64,000 bases of DNA, from NCBI GenBank assembly GCA_964370635.1, contig CAYJJU010000001.1, positions 1-64,000 of the forward strand, in the 5' to 3' direction. Shown here in pieces: positions 10,301 to 17,757 of this stretch; within the stretch, counting starts at the first letter, position 1; each line of letters begins with the position of its first letter. Under the pieces are notes generated by a model. That model saw nothing but the letters and a program-made list of their open reading frames with translations, ran no database searches and was not told the origin of the DNA. The position numbers and the translations under genes were made by a program. This DNA comes from SIG603 sp964370635. GTDB taxonomy: Bacteria; Bacillota; Clostridia; Oscillospirales; Acutalibacteraceae.

Positions 10301-11150
10301 CTGCAAGTGCCAGTTTTTTGTTATATTTATATCTGCCAACCCTTGACATATCATATCTTCTAGGGTCGAAGAAAAGAGTATTTATATGCGCCTGCGCACT
10401 CTCTATTGTTGGAGGCTCACTAGGTCTTAACTTTCTGTAAACCTCAAAAAGTGCTTCTTCTATATTATTACAATTGTCTTTTTCAAGAGTTGCCAAAATC
10501 CTGTCGTCTTCACCGAAATACTCTAAAATTTCTGTGCTTGTGCCAAGGCCTAGGGCTCTTATAAATACTGTAATAGGTATTTTTCTGTTTTTATCAATTC
10601 TTACATAAAATACATCGTTTATATCATTTTCATATTCAAGCCATGCGCCCCTGTTTGGAATAACAGTCGATGAAAACAGCTCTTTACCGGTTTTATCATA
10701 TTCCATTTTAAAATAAACGCCCGGTGATCTTACAAGTTGTGAAACGATTACACGTTCTGCGCCATTTATAACGAAAGTACCACTACTTGTCATAAGTGGG
10801 AAATCGCCCATAAATACTTCAGACTCTTTAATCTCTCCTGTTTCCTTATTTAAAAGCCTCGCAGTTACTCTTAAAGACGATGAATAAGTCGCATCACGCT
10901 CCTTGCATTCGGTAACACTGTAATTTGGTGTTTCCTCAAGTTTATAACCGACAAAACTAAGCTCAAGATTACCGTTAAAATCGGTAATTCCCGAAACCTC
11001 TTTAAATACCTCTTTAAGTCCGCTATTAACAAACCAACGATATGAATTCTTTTGAATTTCAATAAGGTTTGGCATGTCTAAGACTTCTTCAATTTTAGAA
11101 AAACTCATTCTGGTAGTTCTTCCACGTCCAACGGGATTAACATTTACCAT
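7383..11150 (-). CDS. rpoB: DNA-directed RNA polymerase beta subunit
   Basis: RpoB (about 1255 aa) forms the active-site cleft with beta'. Recognisable parts are the rifampicin region ([20 protein letters not shown], about residue 500), [10 protein letters not shown], the active-site [18 protein letters not shown] and the C-terminal clamp [25 protein letters not shown]. The rifampicin region looks wild type. The last 80 residues are strikingly acidic, ending in a run of aspartates, longer than the usual beta tail. The ATG at 11148-11150 is chosen over two upstream GTG codons because those overlap the GGAG element. A consensus promoter lies about 220 bp upstream; rplJ and rplL are not adjacent. 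Confidence 0.96.
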   Translation of the reverse strand: [1255 protein letters not shown]

Positions 11151-11162
11151 TTTAGCCACCAC

Positions 11163-11361
11163 TCCATTCTATTTTTTTTAAGTTAAATTGAGCGCGACAA
11201 CTTTTCTTCACAATAACCATAAGAACCGTGTATCGCTTATGCGGTACGCATCCTGTGAATTTAGTACAAAAATACAAGCAATAGACTTGATTTCACTGTC
11301 AATTCGTCAAGGTTCTTAAATCGTTTTACACAATTTAAGAGCCTACTTTTCCATGATGCAG
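11163..11361 (-). promoter_or_regulatory. Long structured 5' leader of rpoBC
   Basis: About 200 nt of untranslated RNA would precede rpoB. It contains a perfect 8-bp hairpin (TCTTAAAT with ATTTAAGA) near its 5' end. The AAGAACC just after that hairpin can instead pair with GGTTCTT about 130 nt later. Two mutually exclusive pairings suggest an attenuation or autogenous control leader. No run of U follows either stem, so a classical intrinsic terminator is not evident. Function is inference. Confidence 0.45.
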
Positions 11362-11367
11362 TATAAT

Positions 11368-11396
11368 ATTCTATAACATATTTTTCCACTTGTCAA
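11368..11396 (-). promoter_or_regulatory. Sigma-A promoter of rpoBC
   Basis: Minus-strand TTGACA (11391-11396), 17-bp spacer, TAGAAT (11368-11373). It faces rpoB and lies inside the gap between rpoB and the surface-protein gene, so rpoBC does not depend on an upstream rplJL operon here. Confidence 0.8.
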
Positions 11397-11401
11397 TACC
11401 T

Positions 11402-11422
11402 TTACGGAAATTTGCAAAAAAA
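11402..11422. repeat. 21-bp direct repeat, left copy
   Basis: The sequence starting ttacggaaatttgc and ending in an A tract is repeated exactly, in the same orientation, at 14112-14132. The two copies bracket the surface-protein gene and its terminator. A 21-bp exact match is unlikely by chance even in AT-rich DNA. Confidence 0.7.
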
Positions 11423-11519
11423 ACACACACGAGCACAACGTCAAACAAGCCCTTTGCACTGTCCCTACTCATGCGCTGAAATTTGGGGCGATTGTCAATC
11501 GTTTTAACCGCTAGTTCAT

Positions 11520-11560
11520 AAAAAAGCGCGTCCCGTATAATATTTCCATACGGGACGCGC
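11520..11560 (-). terminator. Intrinsic terminator after the surface-protein gene
   Basis: A perfect 13-bp GC-rich stem (GCGCGTCCCGTAT with its complement) with a 9-nt loop at 11526-11560, followed on the minus strand by TTTTTT. It is textbook and strong, placed 17 bp after the stop of the surface protein. Confidence 0.9.
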
Positions 11561-11577
11561 ATTATTAAACCTTTGTT

Positions 11578-13968
11578 CTACTTGGCAAACTTCTTTTTCA
11601 TAAGAACAGCTATTCCGGCAAGACCCACGAGTGCAATCATCGCCCATAATGCGATATTGCTATCATCTCCCGTTTCGGGGGTAGTAGATGTTGTCGGTTC
11701 TTCTTCCGTCACTGTGACCGTGGCGGTTGCCGACACATTGCCGATGGTCATGGTTATCGTTGCCGTTCCGTTTGCAATCGCCGTTACAACTCCTTTTTCG
11801 TCCACTGCGGCGACCTGCGTGTCAGAACTTGTCCACATTCTCTCGCCGACTGCTGTTGTCGGGGAAACCGTTGCCGTTATCATCGCCGTTTGTCCCGCTT
11901 GCAGGGAAATGCTTGTCTTGTCGAGCGTTACGGAGCTTGCAATTAAACCTTCGTTTGCAAGCACTATAAAGGGTGACAGTTCCGTGACCGTTACGGAGAA
12001 ATTGCCGTCCGCTCCCACCGTTACCTCGAAATATTCCCAGTTTCCGTCCTGTTTTCTATGCGCAATCGTCAACGACTCGCCAATTTTATCTGGTGCACTT
12101 AATGTTACCGAGATTGAACCATCCGGTTGGATTTTAACGCCACTTGCTACAAGCGAAATGTCAAATGCGAGCACAATGTCCGGTTCTCCGGTCATTCCCA
12201 CAAACGCTTCGTCCGTAAGGTCGGTTGTGTCCGTGATTTCTTCTAAAACGAGTTCCACCGGCACGGGATTTCCCTGTGAATCAAGGGGCATTTTTCCGGA
12301 TGCAAAAACGCCTATCTCTACATCGAGAATTTCAAGCGTTCCATTCAAAAGATAGTTTAAGTCGCGGTACGCATCCTGCAAATCCTCTATAATGCCCGGA
12401 TTTTGAGTTTTCAGTTCATCAAGTTGCTCGTCCGTCATGTTTGAAACGTCTTCTATTACGGCATCAAGTTCTTCTTTAATATCCTCGAGAGTCTCTGTGT
12501 CCGTGGGGTCAACGTTATCAAATTTAGTGAGGACATCGGTAATCTCTTTTTGCACCTCTTCAACGGCGGGCGAAACGGGAACTCCATCCTTTGCAAAAAC
12601 CGCCACTATGCTGTGGGATGCGCTTATATTGCTAAATGTATATTCGCCAGCTGTCGTGGGTTGCGTCTTCACGCCATCTATGAGCAGGTGAGAAAAGGTG
12701 TAGCCTTCCTTCGCCGCAAAAGTGTAGGTGAGGCTTGATCCCTCTTGTATAGTGCTAGAGCCGTGGTGATCTATCGTACCACCCACTTCATTGGCCAAGG
12801 TTGTGCCATCTGCACCCACCGTAAGCACGTCCGATGTGACGGTGTATGTGGGAATGGCGATCCACTGTGCCGTGAGGGTTAGAAGCTCACCATTTTCCAC
12901 ATCATTCGTCGTGAAAACATGCCCCGCCACATCATTCGGCAAAATGGTTATTTTCTCATCGTTTTTATTTGTGTACGTCCAACCGGCGTGTATGAATCCG
13001 GGTCTTGTGATACTGGACGGAGCTGTATCGATATTTTCTGCGTCGTCTGCTATGTATGCTATAGTTGTTCCGTTGGCTGCAAACGATCCCCCGTTTGTAT
13101 CAAATTTAAAATATCTATTATCGACTTTTTGCAAATATTCGTTATCCATATTCGGATCTTCTGTCAAAAAAGAGACGAGCCCTTTATGTGCAATTGTAAT
13201 TTTGGTGTTCTCTCCAAGAGTTCCTTTAACCGTGAGGACACCATCTTTTTCCACTGTAATTGTTTCGCCACCGCTCGGTGATAATGTTACTCCCTCGTCC
13301 ACCGTGAGAGTTTGCGCACTATCCATACCCCCTGTGGCTGGAGGTGGGGTGATGTCGATATTTGCGAAGTAGATGACATCTTTCGTGAGCAGGACATTTG
13401 GTACATCGAAATTAATTACGCTGTCCAGTACCTCAAAATCCGCCACCGAGACAATTCCGTTGCCGGTTATTGTGCCTGCTTCTGGTCTTAAAGTTGCTCC
13501 GTTGTTCACAACCAGCGATCCCCCGACATTCACCGCAAGCGTTGCCCCGCCGTTCACCGCAAGAATTCCCTGCTCTTTAACGGTGAGCGTTGCCCCGTCG
13601 TTCACCGTAAGCGTTGCCCCGCTTTCCACCGTAAGCATTCTATTCGATGCAACGATGAGTTCTCCGCCATTGTCCACGGTCACAGCCCCGTTACTATCGA
13701 CCGTAAGTTGCCCGCTGTCTTCCACGGTGAGTGTATTGCCATCCGTTTTAAGTGTAACGCCGGCGGGTATGGTGGTGAAACCGTCCGAAATTTTAATGTC
13801 AGCCGTCATGGTGACTGTGCCGCCCGTAGCCTTCAAAGCCTCAATTTCGGCTACCAGGTCAGCGTAATCAGTAGCGTTATTGTCCGTGGTAGCAAAGGCA
13901 ACGGCAGGCACAAGTGTTACCGCCATTGCGATTACAAGCAATATCGCCAAAATTCTCTTCTTTATCAT
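11578..13968 (-). CDS. Large secreted, wall-anchored surface protein with repeat and Ig-like domains
   Basis: 796 aa, function unknown, probably an adhesin or wall protein. Residues 1-26 are a signal peptide (MIKKRILAILLVIAMAVTLV then AFA). Residues about 80-165 are short T-L-T-V repeats (NGGATL, NDGATL) suggesting a beta-helix. About 290-370 resembles a Listeria-Bacteroides (InlB B-type) repeat, with FDTNGG at its start and LTAQW at its end. About 675-755 is a Big_2 Ig-like domain (SVTLDKTSISLQAGQT). The C-terminus has TPETGD, a hydrophobic helix and KKKFAK, a variant sortase signal. Base composition is visibly GC-richer than its neighbours, and direct repeats flank it, so it was probably acquired. 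A strong terminator follows. Confidence 0.85.
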   Translation of the reverse strand: MIKKRILAILLVIAMAVTLVPAVAFATTDNNATDYADLVAEIEALKATGGTVTMTADIKISDGFTTIPAGVTLKTDGNTLTVEDSGQLTVDSNGAVTVDNGGELIVASNRMLTVESGATLTVNDGATLTVKEQGILAVNGGATLAVNVGGSLVVNNGATLRPEAGTITGNGIVSVADFEVLDSVINFDVPNVLLTKDVIYFANIDITPPPATGGMDSAQTLTVDEGVTLSPSGGETITVEKDGVLTVKGTLGENTKITIAHKGLVSFLTEDPNMDNEYLQKVDNRYFKFDTNGGSFAANGTTIAYIADDAENIDTAPSSITRPGFIHAGWTYTNKNDEKITILPNDVAGHVFTTNDVENGELLTLTAQWIAIPTYTVTSDVLTVGADGTTLANEVGGTIDHHGSSTIQEGSSLTYTFAAKEGYTFSHLLIDGVKTQPTTAGEYTFSNISASHSIVAVFAKDGVPVSPAVEEVQKEITDVLTKFDNVDPTDTETLEDIKEELDAVIEDVSNMTDEQLDELKTQNPGIIEDLQDAYRDLNYLLNGTLEILDVEIGVFASGKMPLDSQGNPVPVELVLEEITDTTDLTDEAFVGMTGEPDIVLAFDISLVASGVKIQPDGSISVTLSAPDKIGESLTIAHRKQDGNWEYFEVTVGADGNFSVTVTELSPFIVLANEGLIASSVTLDKTSISLQAGQTAMITATVSPTTAVGERMWTSSDTQVAAVDEKGVVTAIANGTATITMTIGNVSATATVTVTEEEPTTSTTPETGDDSNIALWAMIALVGLAGIAVLMKKKFAK

Positions 13969-14111
13969 GTCTTACACCTCTTGTAAATAAAATTTTCTGT
14001 TCAAATTATCGTAAAATTCACACGCGCATGTCTCCATATGAATTACATAGTAAACTTTAGCACAATTACAAAGTGTTGTCAATGATTTAAAGAGGAAATG
14101 AGATTTTGCAG

Positions 14112-14132
14112 TTACGGAAATTTGCAAAAAAA
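14112..14132. repeat. 21-bp direct repeat, right copy
   Basis: Exact second copy of the 11402-11422 sequence in the same orientation. It lies between the surface-protein gene and the truncated mazE, and its A tract doubles as the T tract of the minus-strand terminator here. Confidence 0.7.
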
Positions 14133-14157
14133 TCTGCACCAAATATATTGGTGCAGA
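14126..14157 (-). terminator. Intrinsic terminator downstream of the mazE remnant
   Basis: Minus strand TCTGCACC stem (14150-14157 with 14133-14140), a 9-nt AT loop, then seven T. It begins almost exactly where similarity to MazE is lost, so it may be the original terminator of a longer upstream gene or have arrived with the rearrangement. Confidence 0.75.
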
Positions 14158-14160
14158 CCA

Positions 14161-14265
14161 TATTATTTCAACCTCTTCGTTTTCATGCCACTTTATAGCT
14201 TCAAGTAAATGTTTTGGCAAACGAATTCCTTGAGAATTACCCCATTTTTGAATATTAGTAGTCAT
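14161..14265 (-). pseudogene. MazE-type antitoxin remnant (N-terminal half only)
   Basis: The 35 codons from MTTNIQKWGNSQGIRLPKH through EEVEII match the AbrB/MazE swapped-hairpin DNA-binding fold, which binds its own promoter and neutralises a MazF RNase. Functional MazE proteins are about 75-85 aa, with a C-terminal tail that contacts MazF. Here the frame runs on into unrelated, non-antitoxin sequence encoded by the terminator hairpin and the direct repeat. No mazF follows. I read it as a truncated gene, probably cut by the event that brought in the surface gene. Confidence 0.7.
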
Positions 14266-14345
14266 ACAAAAGCATCCTATCACACGATTAGTATATACCA
14301 TGTTCCTATAAAATACAACGAAAATCATATGAGAAAAATCAATTC

Positions 14346-15056
14346 TCACTTATAATCATCTACATTCTTATAAAAGTCTGCTTTTCTTATCTCTAAGGCC
14401 TTATACATTTCCTCTTCAAATGCAAGCTTTGTGCTTTTTGCCCCTATAAGCGACAGCAGCTTTTTGGTAAAATCGGGATTTAGTATTAAAAAAGGACCTA
14501 TGAGATATGTGCCTAAAAAGTTTTTATGCCTGAACCCTTCTTTTTTTGAAGCAGGATTCATTCCGACTCCTCGTTTAACATCAAACAAAAAACTGTCCTC
14601 AGTCCTCGGGTAGCAAAAGCTAAACTGCGATTTAAAGCCATAAACTTCTATGTCTTCATAGCTTGCAATCATTTCACTGTTATGCCTTTTCTTAAAATTT
14701 TGCACGGCGTAATAATCAAAAATTCCTAAGGCTTCAAATTTATCGCCTTTTTCATTTTGTATGTACTTTCCAAAAATTTCCAAGGCATTTCCTGTAAATA
14801 AAAATACCGCTCCGCCTTCAATTTTCTCTACTATTTTATCTTTATACCGACTTAGTTTTTCAATAATTCTCTCTTGGCTTTTCTCTGTTGTAGGCCCCAT
14901 GTATATTAAATTTATCTCTTCACTTAAAAACCTAGGCTCTTCATTAAATTTTGTGTCCATAAACTCTGCGTCTTTTAGGCACTCTTTAAGGTATCTTATG
15001 TTGCCTAAATCGGCAAATAGATTGCAAATTTCAGGGTATAATATTTCAACTTTCAT
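14346..15056 (-). CDS. gatD: GatD-like partner of MurT, lacking the catalytic Cys and His
   Basis: 236 aa of the CobB/CobQ-type glutamine amidotransferase family. It starts MKVEILYPEICNLFADLGN, with the MGPTTE segment. In GatD this subunit hydrolyses glutamine to feed ammonia to MurT for amidation of D-Glu in lipid II. The nucleophile elbow, normally ICGGYQ, reads FTGNALE here (Thr at about 88), and the catalytic histidine in TYxHGP is replaced by Ile (GTYLIGP, about 176). Both triad residues contributed by GatD are therefore missing. It overlaps the 3' end of murT by 11 bp, so the two are translationally coupled and presumably still form a complex. Activity with glutamine is doubtful. Confidence 0.8.
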   Translation of the reverse strand: MKVEILYPEICNLFADLGNIRYLKECLKDAEFMDTKFNEEPRFLSEEINLIYMGPTTEKSQERIIEKLSRYKDKIVEKIEGGAVFLFTGNALEIFGKYIQNEKGDKFEALGIFDYYAVQNFKKRHNSEMIASYEDIEVYGFKSQFSFCYPRTEDSFLFDVKRGVGMNPASKKEGFRHKNFLGTYLIGPFLILNPDFTKKLLSLIGAKSTKLAFEEEMYKALEIRKADFYKNVDDYK

Positions 15057-16428
15057 CTTCCCTACCCCCTTTTATCCTTTGCACCACTGCATCTTTAATG
15101 CTTTTTGCCTCCTGTGGCAACAAAATATCATGATAAACAATGACACTATCCATTTCATCTATTTTTATCATATTAGAAATGTCCGCTATGTCCTCCGCCT
15201 GCAAAATTATGCTTTTATCAATGCCTGCAAGCAAAAGTCTTATGTATAAATCCGATTTTCTGGGTCCGTAAATGATTATTTGCTTTATCTCTTCATCGTT
15301 TAAAACCTCAAAATCCGCATCAAATAAATACGCAGTATTCTCGACCGATTTGCGCGCGTCGTTCACATCGTCTATCAGTAAAACTACAGCCTTATTTCCC
15401 TTAAAATCCTTAGCGGTGGAAAACGCCCTTGAGCATGCGATGGGATTTTGCCCCTTTGAAAGAAAAGACACCACCGTTTTTCCGCCGACTTCCGTCTTTG
15501 ATAGGCGAGTTTTCACAATCTCTATTTCTCCTGATGCCCTTGCGACCTTTTCCATGTCATAACCCATTTCATTTAAGAGCGCAATCGCCGAAATTTGATT
15601 ATACACATTGATTATATTCTTATCAATCAAATTAAATGTAAGAATTTTTTCGCCTATTCTAGCGCTTAAACTCCGATTTTTTCTATCTATATTTATGACT
15701 TCGTACTGCGGTGTTGGCGCGGCATAGTCGCAGGCCTTGCAGTAATAATTTCCTATATGATGATATCTTGTAAACTTGTATTCTAAATTTTCATAGCAAT
15801 TCGGGCAAATAGCCCCGTCTTTTACAAGACTTTTATAGCTCTCGCCCTCAAAATCCTGCAAGGCAAGCGAGAAGTATCGCTTTTCGTTGTCTGGTGCCAA
15901 GTTTGAGCACACAGGGTCATCGGCATTTAAAATCAGTTTAGAAGTTTTTGGAATATTACTGTTTAAAATATCGGCTATAAACTCGACATGTGCGTTTCTT
16001 CTATACGAGTCCCTAAAAATATTTGTTATTAAAATAATCTCAGGTTTAATAAAGGGAAATACTCTAGGTGCACTTCTTTCATCTACTTCAAAAACCGCAA
16101 AATCAAACTTTGGTTTACCAAAAAAAGCCGTTGAATTTAACAGCGCCGCTGCAATTCCGCCTGCGACGTTTGAACCTAACTTATTGCAAGTAAATTTCTC
16201 TCCTAATTTTTCTAAAATACTCTCGGTCAAATTTGCCGTGCTGGTTTTTCCGTTTGTTCCTGTGATTGCAACTATTTTTTTGGGTTTATCAATATATTTT
16301 AAAAACTGTGGGCACAGCGATAAGGCAAGCGTTCCCGGGGAATGCGTTGCGTTTCTTCCAATCATTTTTAGGCCGACAGAAAAAAATTTTGCCGTAAAAA
16401 ACGCAAAATAATAACGAAGTGGTTTCAT
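15046..16428 (-). CDS. murT: MurT, lipid II isoglutaminyl synthase subunit
   Basis: About 460 aa, a Mur-ligase fold enzyme that uses ATP to amidate the alpha-carboxyl of D-Glu in lipid II at the membrane. Visible are the ATP loop ITGTNGKTSTANL (about residues 50-62), the Mur-ligase VDERSAPR segment, the zinc ribbon C-x2-C...C-x2-C (CPNC, YYCKACDY) typical of MurT, and the C-terminal DUF1727 domain with FDADFE, the region that supplies the aspartate of the shared triad. The ATG at 16426-16428 is preferred because AGAGAGG lies 10 nt upstream; an in-frame ATG eight codons earlier has no such site. It forms an operon with the GatD-like gene. Confidence 0.88.
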   Translation of the reverse strand: MKPLRYYFAFFTAKFFSVGLKMIGRNATHSPGTLALSLCPQFLKYIDKPKKIVAITGTNGKTSTANLTESILEKLGEKFTCNKLGSNVAGGIAAALLNSTAFFGKPKFDFAVFEVDERSAPRVFPFIKPEIILITNIFRDSYRRNAHVEFIADILNSNIPKTSKLILNADDPVCSNLAPDNEKRYFSLALQDFEGESYKSLVKDGAICPNCYENLEYKFTRYHHIGNYYCKACDYAAPTPQYEVINIDRKNRSLSARIGEKILTFNLIDKNIINVYNQISAIALLNEMGYDMEKVARASGEIEIVKTRLSKTEVGGKTVVSFLSKGQNPIACSRAFSTAKDFKGNKAVVLLIDDVNDARKSVENTAYLFDADFEVLNDEEIKQIIIYGPRKSDLYIRLLLAGIDKSIILQAEDIADISNMIKIDEMDSVIVYHDILLPQEAKSIKDAVVQRIKGGREDES

Positions 16429-16467
16429 CTTCTCTTTTCCTCTCTGTGACATTTTTCGAGCATAAAT

Positions 16468-16496
16468 ATACTATCACAGCAGGTTTGATTAGTCAA
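16468..16496 (-). promoter_or_regulatory. Promoter of murT-gatD
   Basis: Minus-strand TTGACT (16491-16496), 17-bp spacer, TAGTAT (16468-16473), about 40 bp upstream of the murT start and just after the terminator of the preceding MFS gene. Confidence 0.7.
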
Positions 16497-16512
16497 GCTC
16501 ACAAAATTTAGC

Positions 16513-16552
16513 AAAAGGCTTCCAAAAATGATGAAAATCACTTTCGGAAGCC
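16513..16552 (-). terminator. Terminator of the Hrb-membrane protein-MFS operon
   Basis: GGCTTCC (16546-16552) pairs with GGAAGCC (16517-16523), with a further internal GTGAT/ATCAT pairing, followed on the minus strand by TTTT. It lies 14 bp past the MFS stop codon. Confidence 0.75.
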
Positions 16553-16565
16553 TCATTCAAGATTG

Positions 16566-17735
16566 CTATTTATCAAATAATTGTCTTTTATTTGGAACTT
16601 TTAAAAACGCTGTCAAAGCAAATCCTACAAGTAGCACCGCACTTAAAAGCATGTAAACCTGCTGGGTGCCCAAAATATTTGCCGTGGTTCCGCCTAAGTT
16701 TTGGAAAATTATTCCACCTACCGACATAAAGGCCGAACTGATGCCAAGGGCCGTCGATGTAAGCCTTGGGCTTACTAAGTTTGATATTACTTTTAAATTT
16801 AGCATGGTAAAAAGCATGGACGGCATAGATTTTAATAGCAGTGTTACCGCCACTACCGCCATTAAACTACTTGAAAACGCATAAATTGCGAATGGGGTTA
16901 ACAGCAGTAAATGGGCTATGATTATAAGCACTCTGCCCGAATATTTGTCCATGAATTTATACGAAAATATGATTATTGGAATTTCTATTGCAGTGCCTAT
17001 AAACAGCACCGTACCCACCAGTGTAAGGTCAAGGCCTAGCTCCGATAGTAAAATTGGTATGTAGGTCATATGCACACCGTTTGCACCCAAAAACAAAAAC
17101 GCAATAAAAAGATAAAGTATATAATGTTTCCCACTTAAAAGGTCACTCAGTTTAGGTTTTTCATTTTCACTGTCTTCAAGTTTTTCCACAGGATTTTTTT
17201 CAGTTCCCCAAACGCCAAACACTGTGACTAGTGAGGAAATAAATAAAAGTATAAACAAATAATAACTTGGAAAATGCCCGAGTATAAGTCCAGCTACCTG
17301 AATTGCGCTTGCAAAACCGAGGGTTCCCCAAATTCGCACCGCACCATATCTGTACTTACAAAGCCCTGCCATCCTCTCAAGCACCGGGCTTAAAGAACAT
17401 ATGCTTGTCATTATCAGTCCGTTTAAAATAAACAAAATCCACGTTTCTCTAAGCGCTGAAAAAACTAAGCCTGAAATTCCTGCCAAAACCATAAGCGAGT
17501 ATGCAAGTCTTTTTGGATTTTTAACCTTGTCGTTTAAAAAACCTATGACAGGAATGCAAATAATTGAAAACAGGCTTGATGACGACACAATAAACGACAT
17601 CTCAGATGGATTTTTTCCTATGCCCGTAAGGTATACACTTAAAACCGATGAAAAGGCAGACATAGAAAAATAAAAAGCGAAAAGGGTAATAGAATAACTT
17701 AGATAACTGCCTTTATAACGGCTTAAAATCCCCAT
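16566..17735 (-). CDS. MFS transporter
   Basis: 389 aa with about 12 predicted membrane helices and a soluble loop near the middle (EKNPVEKLEDSENEKPK, about residue 190). The N-terminal half has FLNDKVKNPKR between helices 2 and 3, the loop signature of major facilitator proteins. It looks most like the nucleoside/phenylpropionate-type single-family MFS proteins, but the substrate cannot be told. The start follows GAAAGGGG. It is the last gene of a minus-strand operon with the 578-aa membrane protein (22 bp upstream) and the Hrb-like flavoprotein. Confidence 0.8.
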   Translation of the reverse strand: MGILSRYKGSYLSYSITLFAFYFSMSAFSSVLSVYLTGIGKNPSEMSFIVSSSSLFSIICIPVIGFLNDKVKNPKRLAYSLMVLAGISGLVFSALRETWILFILNGLIMTSICSLSPVLERMAGLCKYRYGAVRIWGTLGFASAIQVAGLILGHFPSYYLFILLFISSLVTVFGVWGTEKNPVEKLEDSENEKPKLSDLLSGKHYILYLFIAFLFLGANGVHMTYIPILLSELGLDLTLVGTVLFIGTAIEIPIIIFSYKFMDKYSGRVLIIIAHLLLLTPFAIYAFSSSLMAVVAVTLLLKSMPSMLFTMLNLKVISNLVSPRLTSTALGISSAFMSVGGIIFQNLGGTTANILGTQQVYMLLSAVLLVGFALTAFLKVPNKRQLFDK

Positions 17736-17757
17736 AAATTAACCCCTTTCAAAATTT

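Noticed and set aside
11573..13986. Long plus-strand reading frames opposite the surface-protein gene
   Set aside because: They mirror the repetitive, GC-biased codons of the minus-strand gene, have no ribosome binding sites, and give Ser/Pro/Thr-rich nonsense with no recognisable domains.
13972..14349. A 125-aa gene containing MazE
   Set aside because: Only codons 29-63 match MazE; the rest is read through the terminator, the direct repeat and AT-rich spacer. Called a remnant instead.
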